A DNA stretch of 53,015 bases from Lachnospiraceae bacterium. GTDB lineage: Bacteria; Bacillota; Clostridia; Lachnospirales; Lachnospiraceae. Position 1 is the first letter of the stretch; the number at the start of each line of letters is the position of its first letter. Below are positions 8,091-16,323 of the stretch, in pieces. Where the stretch lies: the NCBI GenBank assembly GCA_017527205.1, contig JAFXQK010000021.1:1-53015 (forward strand), in the 5' to 3' direction. A model generated the notes under the pieces. That model did not search any database and was not told where the DNA came from. It saw nothing but the letters and a program-made list of their open reading frames with translations. A program made the translations under genes and the position numbers.

Positions 8091-8201
8091 ATGATGAAGG
8101 AGAAATCATTGCAACTTGGGGATGATTTCTCCTTATTTTCTGTTTTTGTTTTTATTATGCAGAACGGAAATGATGCATTCTGTCGCGAAGCGATTTACTG
8201 A
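8091..8201 (+). CDS. Possible leader ORF, 36 codons, before the DEAD-box gene
   Basis: ATG 8091 opens a 36-residue frame (MMKEKSLQLG start, FCREAIY end). It passes straight through the hairpin at 8097-8134 and stops eight bases before the TTG at 8210. Its ribosome site is poor and its hydrophobic middle comes from T-rich terminator sequence, so it may be chance. If translated it would melt the hairpin and couple to the helicase start. Confidence 0.2.
   Translation: MMKEKSLQLGDDFSLFSVFVFIMQNGNDAFCREAIY
8097..8139 (+). terminator. Terminator-like hairpin, possibly a leader attenuator
   Basis: A perfect 13-bp stem (AAGGAGAAATCAT / ATGATTTCTCCTT) with a 12-nt loop is followed by ATTTTCTGTTTTTG. 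It can end the upstream SpoIIAA/AB-like operon. The promoter at 8046-8074 also places it inside the helicase leader. Confidence 0.75.
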
Positions 8202-8209
8202 AGAAAGGT

Positions 8210-10408
8210 TTGGAAAGAGCATTGGAAGAAAATTTGAAAGAAAAGTATGAGAAAAAGCTGGAGGAACTGTTGGCAGAGGCTGGTGTCATGGCTGAGGAAG
8301 AGGAGTCTGAGGACGCACTTGCGAACGAATACGCGAATGAGTTAGAGGATGAGGCTGCAGCTGACGAAGACGGCAGTTCAAACGAGCAGGCTGAAGAAGG
8401 CATGGGCGCGAAAGGAACCTCCGGCGTGGATGATGCCAACATGGATGACATCAGGGATCAATTGGATCCCAGAATTCAGCGGGCATTGGATGACATGGGC
8501 TTTGCAAAGCTGACGCCCATTCAGGAGCAGGCAATCCCCGCGCTTTTGTCCGGACAGGACATCATCGGACAGGCGCAGACGGGTACCGGTAAAACGGCGG
8601 CGTTTGGCATTCCGCTGATCTCCCGCGTGGACGCAAGTTTGGAGAAGCTGCAGGCCGTGGTTCTTTGCCCGACGAGAGAGCTTGCCATTCAGGCAGCCTT
8701 AGAGCTTCGCAAGATCGCAAAATATATTGAGGGACTTCGCATTCTGCCCGTCTACGGCGGCCAGGAGATCGGTCGTCAGATCCGTGCGCTTCCCGGAACG
8801 CAGATTATCGTTGGTACGCCCGGACGCGTCATGGATCACATGAACCGTCATACGATCAAGCTGGACAATGTCAGCATGGTTGTGCTGGATGAGGCAGATG
8901 AGATGCTGAACATGGGCTTCCGTGAGGACATGGAGGTCATTTTGGGTGCCATTCCCGGGGAACACCAGACGGCGCTGTTTTCCGCAACAATGCCGAAGCC
9001 TATTTTGGAGATCACCGGAAAGTTCCAGAAGGAGGATACGAAGCACATTCGCATCGCAACGGGAGAATTGACGATTCCCCTGATCAGCCAAAAGTATTTC
9101 CTGATTAAGAATGCAGACAAGGACGCGGCAACCGTGCGTCTTCTGGAGTATTATGATCCCAGGCTTTGCCTGATTTTCTGTAACACGAAGGCGAAGGTTG
9201 AGGAGCTTTCCGAGGTGCTAAAGAAGGCAGATTTTCAGGCAGAGGGACTGCATGGCGACCTGATCCAGCATCAGCGTGACATTGTCATGGGGCGTTTTCG
9301 TAATGGAAGCACCAACATTCTGATCGCCACGGACGTTGCAGCGCGCGGCATTGACGTCGACGATGTGGAGATTGTCATCAATTATGACGTTCCGCTGGAC
9401 AATGAATATTACGTACACCGTATCGGAAGAACTGGTCGTGCAGGCAAGACGGGTATGTCCTTTACCTTTGCGAATGCGCGTGAGCTGCACCGCATCCGTG
9501 AGATTGAGAAATTCTGTAAGACGACCATTGAAGAGAAAAAGCTGCCGGATGCGTCCAAGGTATTAAAATCCAAGGCGCGGAAGGTTTTGAATACCGCGTG
9601 GGAGCTCAAGGATCATGAGGACATTGAGCTGATGAAGGTATATCTGCAGCGTAAGATGGAGAAGGATGGCTGTGACATCCTGGATCTTGCGGCATGTATG
9701 CTGAAGCGCGAGATCGGCGACAAGGGAGAGGAGATCTTAGAGGATAAGCCCCAGCCCAGACAGAGAGGCTTCCGTGACCGCGGAAGAGGTTTTGGACGCA
9801 GAGACGAGGAAGGGCGTGAGGGCAGAGACTTCGGACGCCGTGATGGAGAAGGAAGAGGCTTTGGCCGTCGTGACGGTGAGGGCAGAGGCTTCGGTCATCG
9901 TGACGGTGAGGGCAGAGGCTTTGGTCACGGAGAGGAAGAAGGTCGTGAAGGAGGTCGTCGTGACGAGGAAGGTCGCCGCGACAGAAGTGAGAAGAAAAGA
10001 GATCGCAGGGAGAATGAGAGCTTCAGCGAGAAAATCTTCGGGAAAAAGCAGGATCGTCAGGTGAAATTCTGGGAGATGGAGAAGCCGGATTTCGTTGAGA
10101 TGCCGGAGGAACTGGAGAAGCACTTCGCGAAGAAGGAGCGCAAGGGCTCCAAAGATTCTAAGGGTGCTAAGGATGCGAAGAGCTTTCGTGGGAATGGCTC
10201 CAAGGATTCTAAGGGTTTCGGTGGTAAGAATTCCAAGGATTCCAAGGGCTTTGGCGCAAAGAGCTCCAAGGATTCCAAGGGCTTTGGAGGAAAGAAGGGG
10301 AAGGACGCGAAGGGAGCTGGCAAAAAGGACCGCAAGGGGTCCAGGATCGACGCGCGCTCCGTACTTGACGTAGATAAATTTGGAAGACCTAAGCGCGTAA
10401 AACGCTAA
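8210..10408 (+). CDS. DEAD-box ATP-dependent RNA helicase, CsdA/CshA type, with repeat tail
   Basis: The protein is about 732 residues. An acidic N-terminal extension (about 1-85) precedes the core. The core has the Q motif ([13 protein letters not shown]), Walker [33 protein letters not shown] and [10 protein letters not shown]. The C-terminal third is low complexity: an Arg-Gly-rich part with 10-residue repeats, then a Lys-Ser-Asp-Gly part with 11-residue repeats. Such basic tails usually bind RNA. The family unwinds structured RNA in cold adaptation, ribosome assembly and mRNA decay. No ATG fits the 5' end. TTG 8210 lies too close to AAGAAAGG, and TTG 8222 is a reasonable alternative, so the first residues are uncertain. 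A promoter and hairpin upstream suggest leader control. Confidence 0.9.
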   Translation: MERALEENLKEKYEKKLEELLAEAGVMAEEEESEDALANEYANELEDEAAADEDGSSNEQAEEGMGAKGTSGVDDANMDDIRDQLDPRIQRALDDMGFAKLTPIQEQAIPALLSGQDIIGQAQTGTGKTAAFGIPLISRVDASLEKLQAVVLCPTRELAIQAALELRKIAKYIEGLRILPVYGGQEIGRQIRALPGTQIIVGTPGRVMDHMNRHTIKLDNVSMVVLDEADEMLNMGFREDMEVILGAIPGEHQTALFSATMPKPILEITGKFQKEDTKHIRIATGELTIPLISQKYFLIKNADKDAATVRLLEYYDPRLCLIFCNTKAKVEELSEVLKKADFQAEGLHGDLIQHQRDIVMGRFRNGSTNILIATDVAARGIDVDDVEIVINYDVPLDNEYYVHRIGRTGRAGKTGMSFTFANARELHRIREIEKFCKTTIEEKKLPDASKVLKSKARKVLNTAWELKDHEDIELMKVYLQRKMEKDGCDILDLAACMLKREIGDKGEEILEDKPQPRQRGFRDRGRGFGRRDEEGREGRDFGRRDGEGRGFGRRDGEGRGFGHRDGEGRGFGHGEEEGREGGRRDEEGRRDRSEKKRDRRENESFSEKIFGKKQDRQVKFWEMEKPDFVEMPEELEKHFAKKERKGSKDSKGAKDAKSFRGNGSKDSKGFGGKNSKDSKGFGAKSSKDSKGFGGKKGKDAKGAGKKDRKGSRIDARSVLDVDKFGRPKRVKR
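9833..9922 (+). repeat. Three 30-bp in-frame repeats ([10 protein letters not shown] units)
   Basis: Three consecutive 10-codon units encode [20 protein letters not shown] and [10 protein letters not shown], with looser copies on both sides. They lie in the helicase C-terminal tail and form an RGG-like RNA-binding stretch. Copy number probably varies between strains. Confidence 0.85.
10199..10330 (+). repeat. Four 33-bp in-frame repeats ([11 protein letters not shown] units)
   Basis: Four consecutive 11-codon units encode SKDSKGFG followed by GKN, AKS and GKK, with the last diverged to [11 protein letters not shown]. This is a second, different repeat block in the same helicase tail, very basic and Gly-rich. 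Confidence 0.85.
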
Positions 10409-10511
10409 TTCCGGTACGCATTCATGCATATGCCAAACCAGAGCGGCAGGAGAAATTTGCGTAGGGAATGGATGGGTGAATCATTCGTTGGTAAAAGAAA
10501 GAGGTATGACA

Positions 10512-11066
10512 ATGAGAGTTGGCATGGGATATGACGTACATAAGCTGACGGAGGGCAGGGAACTCATCATCGGAGGCGTGAAGATTCCGTATGAAAAGGG
10601 GTTGTTAGGGCATTCGGATGCGGACGTGCTTTTGCATGCCATCTCGGACGCCCTTCTTGGCGCGGCTGCGCTGGGGGACATTGGAAAGCATTTCCCTGAC
10701 ACGGATCCCGCCTACAAGGGGATCTCTTCCATGATTTTGCTGGAGAAGGTCGGAGATCTCATTGCGGAAAAAAGCTTTCTGATTGAGAACGTGGATGCCA
10801 CCATTATTGCACAGGCTCCGAAAATGCGACCCTATATTGATGCCATGCGCGAGAATATTGCAAAGGCATTGAAAATCGACGTCTCTCAGGTAAACGTCAA
10901 GGCAACGACGGAGGAAGGCCTGGGATTTACCGGTACGGGAGAGGGGATTTCTTCCCAGGCGGTATGCCTTTTGACGAGCCCTTATGATTTGAGTGCCATG
11001 CCCGTGCAAATGGGCTGCGCAGGCTGTAACGGTTGCGCAGGCGACGGGCAGAAACGAAAAGGCTAA
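10512..11066 (+). CDS. ispF: 2-C-methyl-D-erythritol 2,4-cyclodiphosphate synthase
   Basis: IspF closes CDP-ME-2-phosphate to MEcPP, releasing CMP, in the MEP isoprenoid pathway. The zinc ligands appear in GYDVHKL (D8, H10) and later in the [14 protein letters not shown] block. [16 protein letters not shown] is the conserved C-terminal substrate motif. The start is ATG 10512, seven bases after AAAGAGG; the earlier ATG at 10506 is too close. At 184 residues it is about 25 longer than the usual 157-160. The extra tail carries three Cys as GCAGCNGC and ends in a basic tail, QKRKG. The other MEP genes are not in the window. It lies between the helicase and rarA genes, with gaps of about 100 bases on each side. 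Confidence 0.95.
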   Translation: MRVGMGYDVHKLTEGRELIIGGVKIPYEKGLLGHSDADVLLHAISDALLGAAALGDIGKHFPDTDPAYKGISSMILLEKVGDLIAEKSFLIENVDATIIAQAPKMRPYIDAMRENIAKALKIDVSQVNVKATTEEGLGFTGTGEGISSQAVCLLTSPYDLSAMPVQMGCAGCNGCAGDGQKRKG

Positions 11067-11157
11067 GCGGTATGGAAAAGACCTGGGTTAAGCGATGGTA
11101 TGTTGAGAGGGTCATTTTCAAATGGGGTAAGGGAACGGGATTCGGGAGGGCATGAAA

Positions 11158-12579
11158 ATGGAGCAAATGTCCTTATTTGACAATTTAGATGGATTTCCTG
11201 GCATGCGGCAGGCGAATGGCGGAGAAGATGCGTCTTCGAAGCTGACGGTGAACGCGGAGCAGGGCGTGGATTATACCCAGCCCTTGGCGAATCGTCTTCG
11301 TCCTAAGACACTGGATGATTTCGTAGGTCAGGAGCACCTTTTGGGGCAGGGGAAAATGCTGCGTCAGCTCATTGAGCGTGATCAGATTTCTTCCATGATC
11401 TTCTGGGGCCCTCCGGGCGTCGGGAAGACAACGCTTGCCAGTATTATAGCGGGTCGGACAAGATCCGCTTTTATCAATTTCAGCGCCGTGACAAGTGGCA
11501 TCAAAGAGATCAAAGAGGTCATGCAGCAGGCGGAAAACGACAGAAGAGGCGGACGGCGAACGGTTTTGTTTGTGGACGAGATTCATCGTTTTAACCGCGC
11601 ACAGCAGGATGCTTTTTTACCCTATGTCGAAAAGGGGAGCATTGTTTTAATCGGTGCAACGACGGAAAATCCCTCCTTTGAGGTCAATGGGGCACTGTTA
11701 TCCCGCTGTAAGGTGTTTGTCCTAAAGGAACTGACGGAGGAGAATCTTTGCAGTCTTCTTAGCAGGGCGCTTAAGGCTCCGGAAGGGTTTGGACGGCAGC
11801 AGGTTTGCATGACGAAGGAGCAGCTTCGTGCGATTGCGGCCTTTGCAAACGGGGATGCAAGAACGGCCTTAAATACGCTGGAAATGGCGGTGCTGAATAG
11901 TCAGATCCAACCGGACGGCAGCATGCTTGTGACCAATGAGGGTCTTGAACAGTGCGTCAGCAAGAAGTCCCTTTTGTACGATAAATCGGGCGAGGAGCAT
12001 TATAACATGATCTCCGCCCTGCATAAATCCATGCGAAATTCTGATCCCGATGCGGCAATTTATTGGATGCTGCGGATGCTGGAGGGCGGTGAGAATCCGC
12101 TGTACATTGCAAGAAGACTCATTCGCTTTGCAAGTGAGGACGTGGGGATGGCGGATCCCAATGCATTGACGCTTGCGGTCAACGTCTACCAGGCCTGTCA
12201 CTTTCTGGGAATGCCGGAGTGCGACGTACACCTTACGCACTGCGTGACCTATCTTGCGATGGCACCAAAATCCAATGCATGCTACGTCGCGTGTGAGGAG
12301 GCAAAGCGGGACATTAAGGAGAAGCCTGCAGAACCCGTGCCCTTGCAGATTCGGAATGCCGTGACGGGGCTCATGAAGGAGCTAAATTACGGGAAGGGCT
12401 ACGAGTATGCGCATAATGCCGAGGAGAAGCTGACGCGCATGAAGTGCCTGCCGGAGAGCCTGCAGGATCGCGAGTATTATCGCCCGACGAAGGAAGGCAA
12501 GGAGGCCGCGGTCAGGGAACGCCTTGCGGAAATCAAGGCCTGGAAGGCAAATGAAGATGGAGGCCCCAAAGAGCCTTAA
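11158..12579 (+). CDS. rarA: Replication-associated recombination protein A (RarA/MgsA AAA+ ATPase)
   Basis: This 473-residue clamp-loader-like ATPase acts at stalled replication forks. Visible motifs are RLRPKTLDDFVGQEHLLG, Walker A GPPGVGKTT, Walker B FVDEIHRFN, sensor GATTENPSFEVN with the arginine finger LLSRCKV, and the C-terminal tetramerisation region (GCGEEHYN-like KSGEEHYNMISALHKSMR). The start is ATG 11158, seven bases after GGGAGGG; ATG 11152 is only one base from that site. The N-terminus MEQMSLFDNL matches the beta-clamp-binding pentapeptide QL[SD]LF. About 45 extra residues precede the usual family start. Confidence 0.94.
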   Translation: MEQMSLFDNLDGFPGMRQANGGEDASSKLTVNAEQGVDYTQPLANRLRPKTLDDFVGQEHLLGQGKMLRQLIERDQISSMIFWGPPGVGKTTLASIIAGRTRSAFINFSAVTSGIKEIKEVMQQAENDRRGGRRTVLFVDEIHRFNRAQQDAFLPYVEKGSIVLIGATTENPSFEVNGALLSRCKVFVLKELTEENLCSLLSRALKAPEGFGRQQVCMTKEQLRAIAAFANGDARTALNTLEMAVLNSQIQPDGSMLVTNEGLEQCVSKKSLLYDKSGEEHYNMISALHKSMRNSDPDAAIYWMLRMLEGGENPLYIARRLIRFASEDVGMADPNALTLAVNVYQACHFLGMPECDVHLTHCVTYLAMAPKSNACYVACEEAKRDIKEKPAEPVPLQIRNAVTGLMKELNYGKGYEYAHNAEEKLTRMKCLPESLQDREYYRPTKEGKEAAVRERLAEIKAWKANEDGGPKEP

Positions 12580-12614
12580 TCAGTGAAATGATAATTTTGG
12601 ACGGGACTCCATAC

Positions 12615-12643
12615 TTGCGGAAATGCCATAAATAGGGTACAAT
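12615..12643 (+). promoter_or_regulatory. Sigma-A-type promoter
   Basis: TTGCGG (12615-12620) and TACAAT (12638-12643) are 17 bases apart and lie 67 bases before the ATG at 12710. They suggest that this gene is transcribed separately from rarA. Confidence 0.55.
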
Positions 12644-12709
12644 GAAGGTTGGTTTTGTTGTTTCGCGTTCTTTTGAGGGCATAAATTGACAAAATGAGGA
12701 GTAAAAACT

Positions 12710-13630
12710 ATGGCTGAGAAGAGGGAAGTATATTGGCATCTGCCAGGGCTTTGTTATTTCCGGTTGCTGAATCAAGTGCTGATCAATACCATGAAGGATT
12801 ATCCTGATAAGTTTCGGGAGGGCTATCGCATTGGTTCTGTTTATGGAACAATTCCCGGAGCCATTTGGAACGGCGGCCGCGCCGTCTTTGGCATCAGCAA
12901 CAAGGCGGACATAGAGAGGGTTATCCATACCTATAATCAGTATGGCATACCCGCGCGCTTTACCTGGTCGAATTCCCTGCTCGAGGAGAAGCATATTTAT
13001 GATACCTATTGTAACATGATCATGAAGCTTGCGGACAATGGGCTCAACCAGGCAATCGTAAATCGCCCCGTTTTGGAGGAATACATTCGCAGGGAATATC
13101 CGAGCTACAAGTTGATTTCGTCCACGACAAAGCGCATGACGGATCCGAAGTGCCTTGCCGAGGAGGTTGCAAAGGATTATTATTTGGTTGTTTTGGATTA
13201 TGATTTGAACCGCAACGAGGAGGTCATTCAGTCACTCCTTCCCGTGGCGAATAAGATCGAGATTCTGGTGAATGAGATCTGTTATCCCGGCTGTCAGATG
13301 CGCGCAGAGCATTATCGCCAGGAGTCCCTTTCTCAGCTGGAATTTGACAACCGGACGGATTTTCATTGTCCGAACCGCTCTCGGGAGAATCGGACGTTTG
13401 AGGAGTGCATGAAGCGTCCTGCCTTTATGTCCACGGAGGAAGTGGAGCGCTATATCGATAAGGGCTTTGTGAATTTCAAGATCGTGGGCAGGGGATTGCC
13501 GCAGCAATTTGTTTTGGATTCCTATCTCTATTTTCTCGTGAAGGATGAGGCTAGGGATTTTGTGCGAAGGCACATTGTGGGCACCATTGAGCAGCTTACG
13601 GCAGCGCAGCGCGCGGCCATGAGAAGGTAG
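12710..13630 (+). CDS. Uncharacterised protein, possibly a distant U32-peptidase-like barrel
   Basis: This 306-residue soluble protein has no signal peptide. The segment ILVNEICYPGCQMRAEHY, with two Cys three residues apart, recalls the NxxCxxxCxxRxxH pattern of U32-type proteins. Two more Cys follow (DFHCPNRS and FEECMKRP), so a four-Cys metal or Fe-S site is possible. The rest reads as alternating strands and helices (DYYLVVLDYDLNRNEEVI, FVNFKIVGRGLP), compatible with a TIM barrel. I do not recognise a named family with confidence. It has its own promoter and a GAGGAG ribosome site, and precedes lgt by 62 bases. Confidence 0.6.
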   Translation: MAEKREVYWHLPGLCYFRLLNQVLINTMKDYPDKFREGYRIGSVYGTIPGAIWNGGRAVFGISNKADIERVIHTYNQYGIPARFTWSNSLLEEKHIYDTYCNMIMKLADNGLNQAIVNRPVLEEYIRREYPSYKLISSTTKRMTDPKCLAEEVAKDYYLVVLDYDLNRNEEVIQSLLPVANKIEILVNEICYPGCQMRAEHYRQESLSQLEFDNRTDFHCPNRSRENRTFEECMKRPAFMSTEEVERYIDKGFVNFKIVGRGLPQQFVLDSYLYFLVKDEARDFVRRHIVGTIEQLTAAQRAAMRR

Positions 13631-13692
13631 GTATTACAACCCATTCAGGATTTGGAAAAAACTCGGGGCTGGATTTGCAAAGAGGGATATTT

Positions 13693-14472
13693 ATGTATAA
13701 TGATTTGTTGAAAATTGGGCCGCTTGTCGTTCATGGCTATGGACTGATGATTGCCATCGGCGTTTTCGCGGCACTCAATATTGCGGAATACCGCTCGCCG
13801 AAAAATGGCTTGGACAAGGAGCAGATTTTTCCATTGACCATATTTTGTGTGATTACGGGGATTTTTGGCGCAAAGCTCATGTTTATCATTCAGGGCTGGA
13901 AGCAGTTCCTTAAGGATCCGTTGTCCATGCTGGGTTCCAGCGGACTTGTAGTGTACGGCGGCATCATCGGCGGCATTCTCTGTGCAACCGTCTACTGTAA
14001 AATCAGAAAAATCAGCTTTTGGGATTATTTTGACGTCGTGCTTCCTTCCGTTGCGGTGGCGCAGGCCTTTGGACGGATCGGTTGCTTTTTGGCGGGCTGC
14101 TGTTATGGTCATGAGACAAGTGCTTGGTATGGGATTGCCTTTACGCATTCCCATTATGCGCCAAACAACGTGAAAATGATTCCGACGCAGCTGATCTCAA
14201 GCGCTGGAATGTTTTTAATCGCGGGGCTTCTTTTCTGGTATGCCTATCATGCAAAAAAGTCAGGACAGGTCGGCGCTGCATACATGGTTTTGTATAGCAT
14301 CGGGCGCTTTAGCGTGGAGTTCTTGAGAGGCGATCTGGAGAGGGGAAGCATCGGCGCACTTTCTACGTCGCAGTTCATTTCGATCTTTATTGTTGTGATC
14401 GGCATTGGCTTATGGATCTGGCGCGGCAAGATTGGTACCCAACGCCCCCAGGCCATGAAAGCTGAATCATAA
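13693..14472 (+). CDS. lgt: Prolipoprotein diacylglyceryl transferase
   Basis: Lgt transfers diacylglycerol from phosphatidylglycerol to the lipobox Cys of prolipoproteins in the membrane. The 259-residue protein has about seven hydrophobic segments. It carries the motifs VVHGYGLMIAIG near the start, SSGLVVYGGIIGG, and the signature region AFGRIGCFLAGCCYG, where Asn positions of other species are replaced as in many Firmicutes. IGRFSVEFLRGD is the conserved final motif. The start is ATG 13693, six bases after AGAGGG. Lipoproteins in this window that would need it are OppA and the FecR-domain protein. Confidence 0.95.
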   Translation: MYNDLLKIGPLVVHGYGLMIAIGVFAALNIAEYRSPKNGLDKEQIFPLTIFCVITGIFGAKLMFIIQGWKQFLKDPLSMLGSSGLVVYGGIIGGILCATVYCKIRKISFWDYFDVVLPSVAVAQAFGRIGCFLAGCCYGHETSAWYGIAFTHSHYAPNNVKMIPTQLISSAGMFLIAGLLFWYAYHAKKSGQVGAAYMVLYSIGRFSVEFLRGDLERGSIGALSTSQFISIFIVVIGIGLWIWRGKIGTQRPQAMKAES

Positions 14473-14592
14473 AACCATATGGGGACAAGGAAGTTTGTTT
14501 GAATGATTCAGACAATGAAAAAATGGCTGAGCGGCGCAGGCTCGCGTTTGGTTGTGCCGCAGAGCCGGTAAGATAAATTAGGAGGATAGGAC

Positions 14593-15927
14593 ATGGAACG
14601 GACAACGATTGCAGAAGCCTTTCAAAAGCCGAATGAGACGGTTTTGGTTAGGGGATTTATCGATAACCTGAGGGACAGCAAGTATATGACCTTTATTGTG
14701 CTAAAGGACATTACCGGGAAGATCCAGATTACGATTGAGAAGGAAAAGCATCCCGAGTGGGAGGAGCTGTTATCCGGCTTGACGGGAGATTCCGTGATCA
14801 GCGTTGTTGGACAGGTGAATGCAAATGATTATGTCAAGCTCGGCGGCGTGGAAATTTTGCCTGAGAGCATCGCCGTGGACAGCCTTGCAGAAGCACTTCC
14901 CATCGCACGCAAAGCCATTCCCGCAACAAAGAAAAAGAAGGAAGTGGAGCGCTCCAGTATTGATCAGCGCATCGACTATCGTTGGATCGACCTTCGGACG
15001 GATGAAAATCAGCTGATGTTCAAGGTACAGACGGTTATGGTAAATGCCATGCGGAAATTCCTTCTGGACAGAAGCTTTATCGAGATTCACACGCCGAAGC
15101 TGATTGGTGCAGCCAGCGAGAGCGGCGCGGACGTGTTTGCCGTGGATTATTTTGACCGGAAGGCTTTTCTCGCGCAGAGCCCTCAGTTCTATAAGCAGAT
15201 GGCCATGGCGGCAGGCTTTGAACGGATTTTTGAGACGGGTCCCGTATTCCGTGCGGAGAAGTCCTATACCAATCGTCATACGACCGAATTTACCGGATTT
15301 GACCTGGAGTTTAGTTATATCAATTCCGTGAAGGACGTCATGAAGCTGGAGGAGGAGCTTTTGACCGACATGCTTCGTGCGGTTAAGGAAGCCTACGGTG
15401 AGGAGATCAAGGAGCTCTTTGGCAAGGAAGTGATCGTTCCGACGACGCCGTTCCCCGTGATCGACCTGCAGGAGCTTTATGCGGCACTTGAGAAGGAATA
15501 TGGCTATGTTGCTCCTGAGGAGGAAAAGGGTGATCTGACGACCGAGGCAGAGCAGCTCTCCTTCCGCTATGCGCAGGAAAAGTTTGGACATGAATTCCTG
15601 TTTGTAACGGGCTATAGCGTAGACAAGAGACCTTTTTATCACATGCGTGACGAGCATGGCATGCCGCAGGGCTATGACCTGATTTGGCGTGGCGTGGAGA
15701 TTACCACCGGTGCACAGCGTGAGCACAGATATGAAATTCTGAAGAAGCAGGCGCAGGAGAAGGGGCTGGATCAGGACGTACAGTTCTATCTGGAGTTCTT
15801 TAAGTATGGCTGCCCGCCTCACGGCGGTTTTGGACTTGGCGTGGACCGCATGACCATGCTGCTTCTTGACGTAAGCATTAAGGAGGCCATGTTCCTGTTC
15901 AGAGGACCGAATCGTTTGACACCATAA
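14593..15927 (+). CDS. aspS: Aspartate-tRNA ligase, archaeal-type (likely non-discriminating)
   Basis: This 444-residue class II synthetase has an N-terminal OB-fold anticodon domain (about 15-100) and a catalytic core. Motif 2 is FRAEKSYTNRHTTEFTGFDLE and motif 3 is GLGVDRMTMLLL, ending LFRGPNRLTP. The short length without the bacterial GAD insertion, together with the GVEITTGAQREHRY segment, marks the archaeal/eukaryotic-like AspRS found in many Clostridia. In organisms lacking asnS it charges both tRNA-Asp and tRNA-Asn, the latter then amidated by GatCAB; whether that applies here cannot be seen. AGGAGG lies seven bases before the ATG. An AsnRS assignment is less likely. Confidence 0.88.
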   Translation: MERTTIAEAFQKPNETVLVRGFIDNLRDSKYMTFIVLKDITGKIQITIEKEKHPEWEELLSGLTGDSVISVVGQVNANDYVKLGGVEILPESIAVDSLAEALPIARKAIPATKKKKEVERSSIDQRIDYRWIDLRTDENQLMFKVQTVMVNAMRKFLLDRSFIEIHTPKLIGAASESGADVFAVDYFDRKAFLAQSPQFYKQMAMAAGFERIFETGPVFRAEKSYTNRHTTEFTGFDLEFSYINSVKDVMKLEEELLTDMLRAVKEAYGEEIKELFGKEVIVPTTPFPVIDLQELYAALEKEYGYVAPEEEKGDLTTEAEQLSFRYAQEKFGHEFLFVTGYSVDKRPFYHMRDEHGMPQGYDLIWRGVEITTGAQREHRYEILKKQAQEKGLDQDVQFYLEFFKYGCPPHGGFGLGVDRMTMLLLDVSIKEAMFLFRGPNRLTP

Positions 15928-15945
15928 AATAGGCAAAAAAATGAG

Positions 15946-15974
15946 TTGACAAATATTAGAAATTTGCATATTCT
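15946..15974 (+). promoter_or_regulatory. Sigma-A promoter of the cysS T-box leader
   Basis: TTGACA (15946-15951) and TATTCT (15969-15974) are 17 bases apart. The transcript would start near 15981, giving a leader of about 340 nt before the cysS ATG at 16324. Confidence 0.85.
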
Positions 15975-15980
15975 GTCAAT

Positions 15981-16257
15981 AAGAAGGAATTTTGATTGTG
16001 CGTGAAAGCTTTTGGTTTTCACGAAGATGAAAAGCGGAGAACGGAGAGAGTACTTTTCCGAAAGGGATCACAGAGAGGGCATGTCAGCGGCTGGAAGCTT
16101 GCCCGGTCTTGGGAGAAGGAAGTGCATTCGGGAGCTGATCTGGGGAAGAGAGTATCCAGATACGTAAGGCGCGTTAAGCCATGGAGGGAAGGGGCTAGCC
16201 CCTTAAGTAGAGTGGAACCGCGGAACAATTCGTCTCTTGATGGATTGTTCCTTTTTG
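15981..16257 (+). promoter_or_regulatory. T-box riboswitch, tRNA-Cys specific
   Basis: The T-box core AGAGTGGAACCGCGG (16209-16223) lies before a terminator made of GGAACAAT (16222-16229) and ATTGTTCC (16244-16251) followed by five T. Stem I elements (AGAGAG, GGCTGGAAGC) precede a TGC triplet at 16123-16125, in the position of the specifier codon for cysteine. The bulge reads TGGA, complementary to a tRNA end with U before CCA, which fits tRNA-Cys. Uncharged tRNA-Cys should stabilise the antiterminator and let cysS be transcribed. This accounts for the 396-base gap before cysS. Confidence 0.95.
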
Positions 16258-16323
16258 TTTGAAAAGAATACGGCATGTAAGGTACTGCAGATAGAAATAT
16301 GGCAATAGAAGGAGAGGAAAGCT

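Noticed and set aside
8210..8230. A definite start codon for the DEAD-box gene
   Set aside because: TTG 8210, 8222 and 8234 are all possible and none has an ideal ribosome site, so the start is left open.
9833..10330. CRISPR-like array
   Set aside because: The repeats are in-frame, directly abutting codon repeats without spacers, inside the helicase gene.
14770..15969. 399-codon minus-strand frame opposite aspS
   Set aside because: It is fully antisense to a well-conserved synthetase and has no domain or ribosome site.
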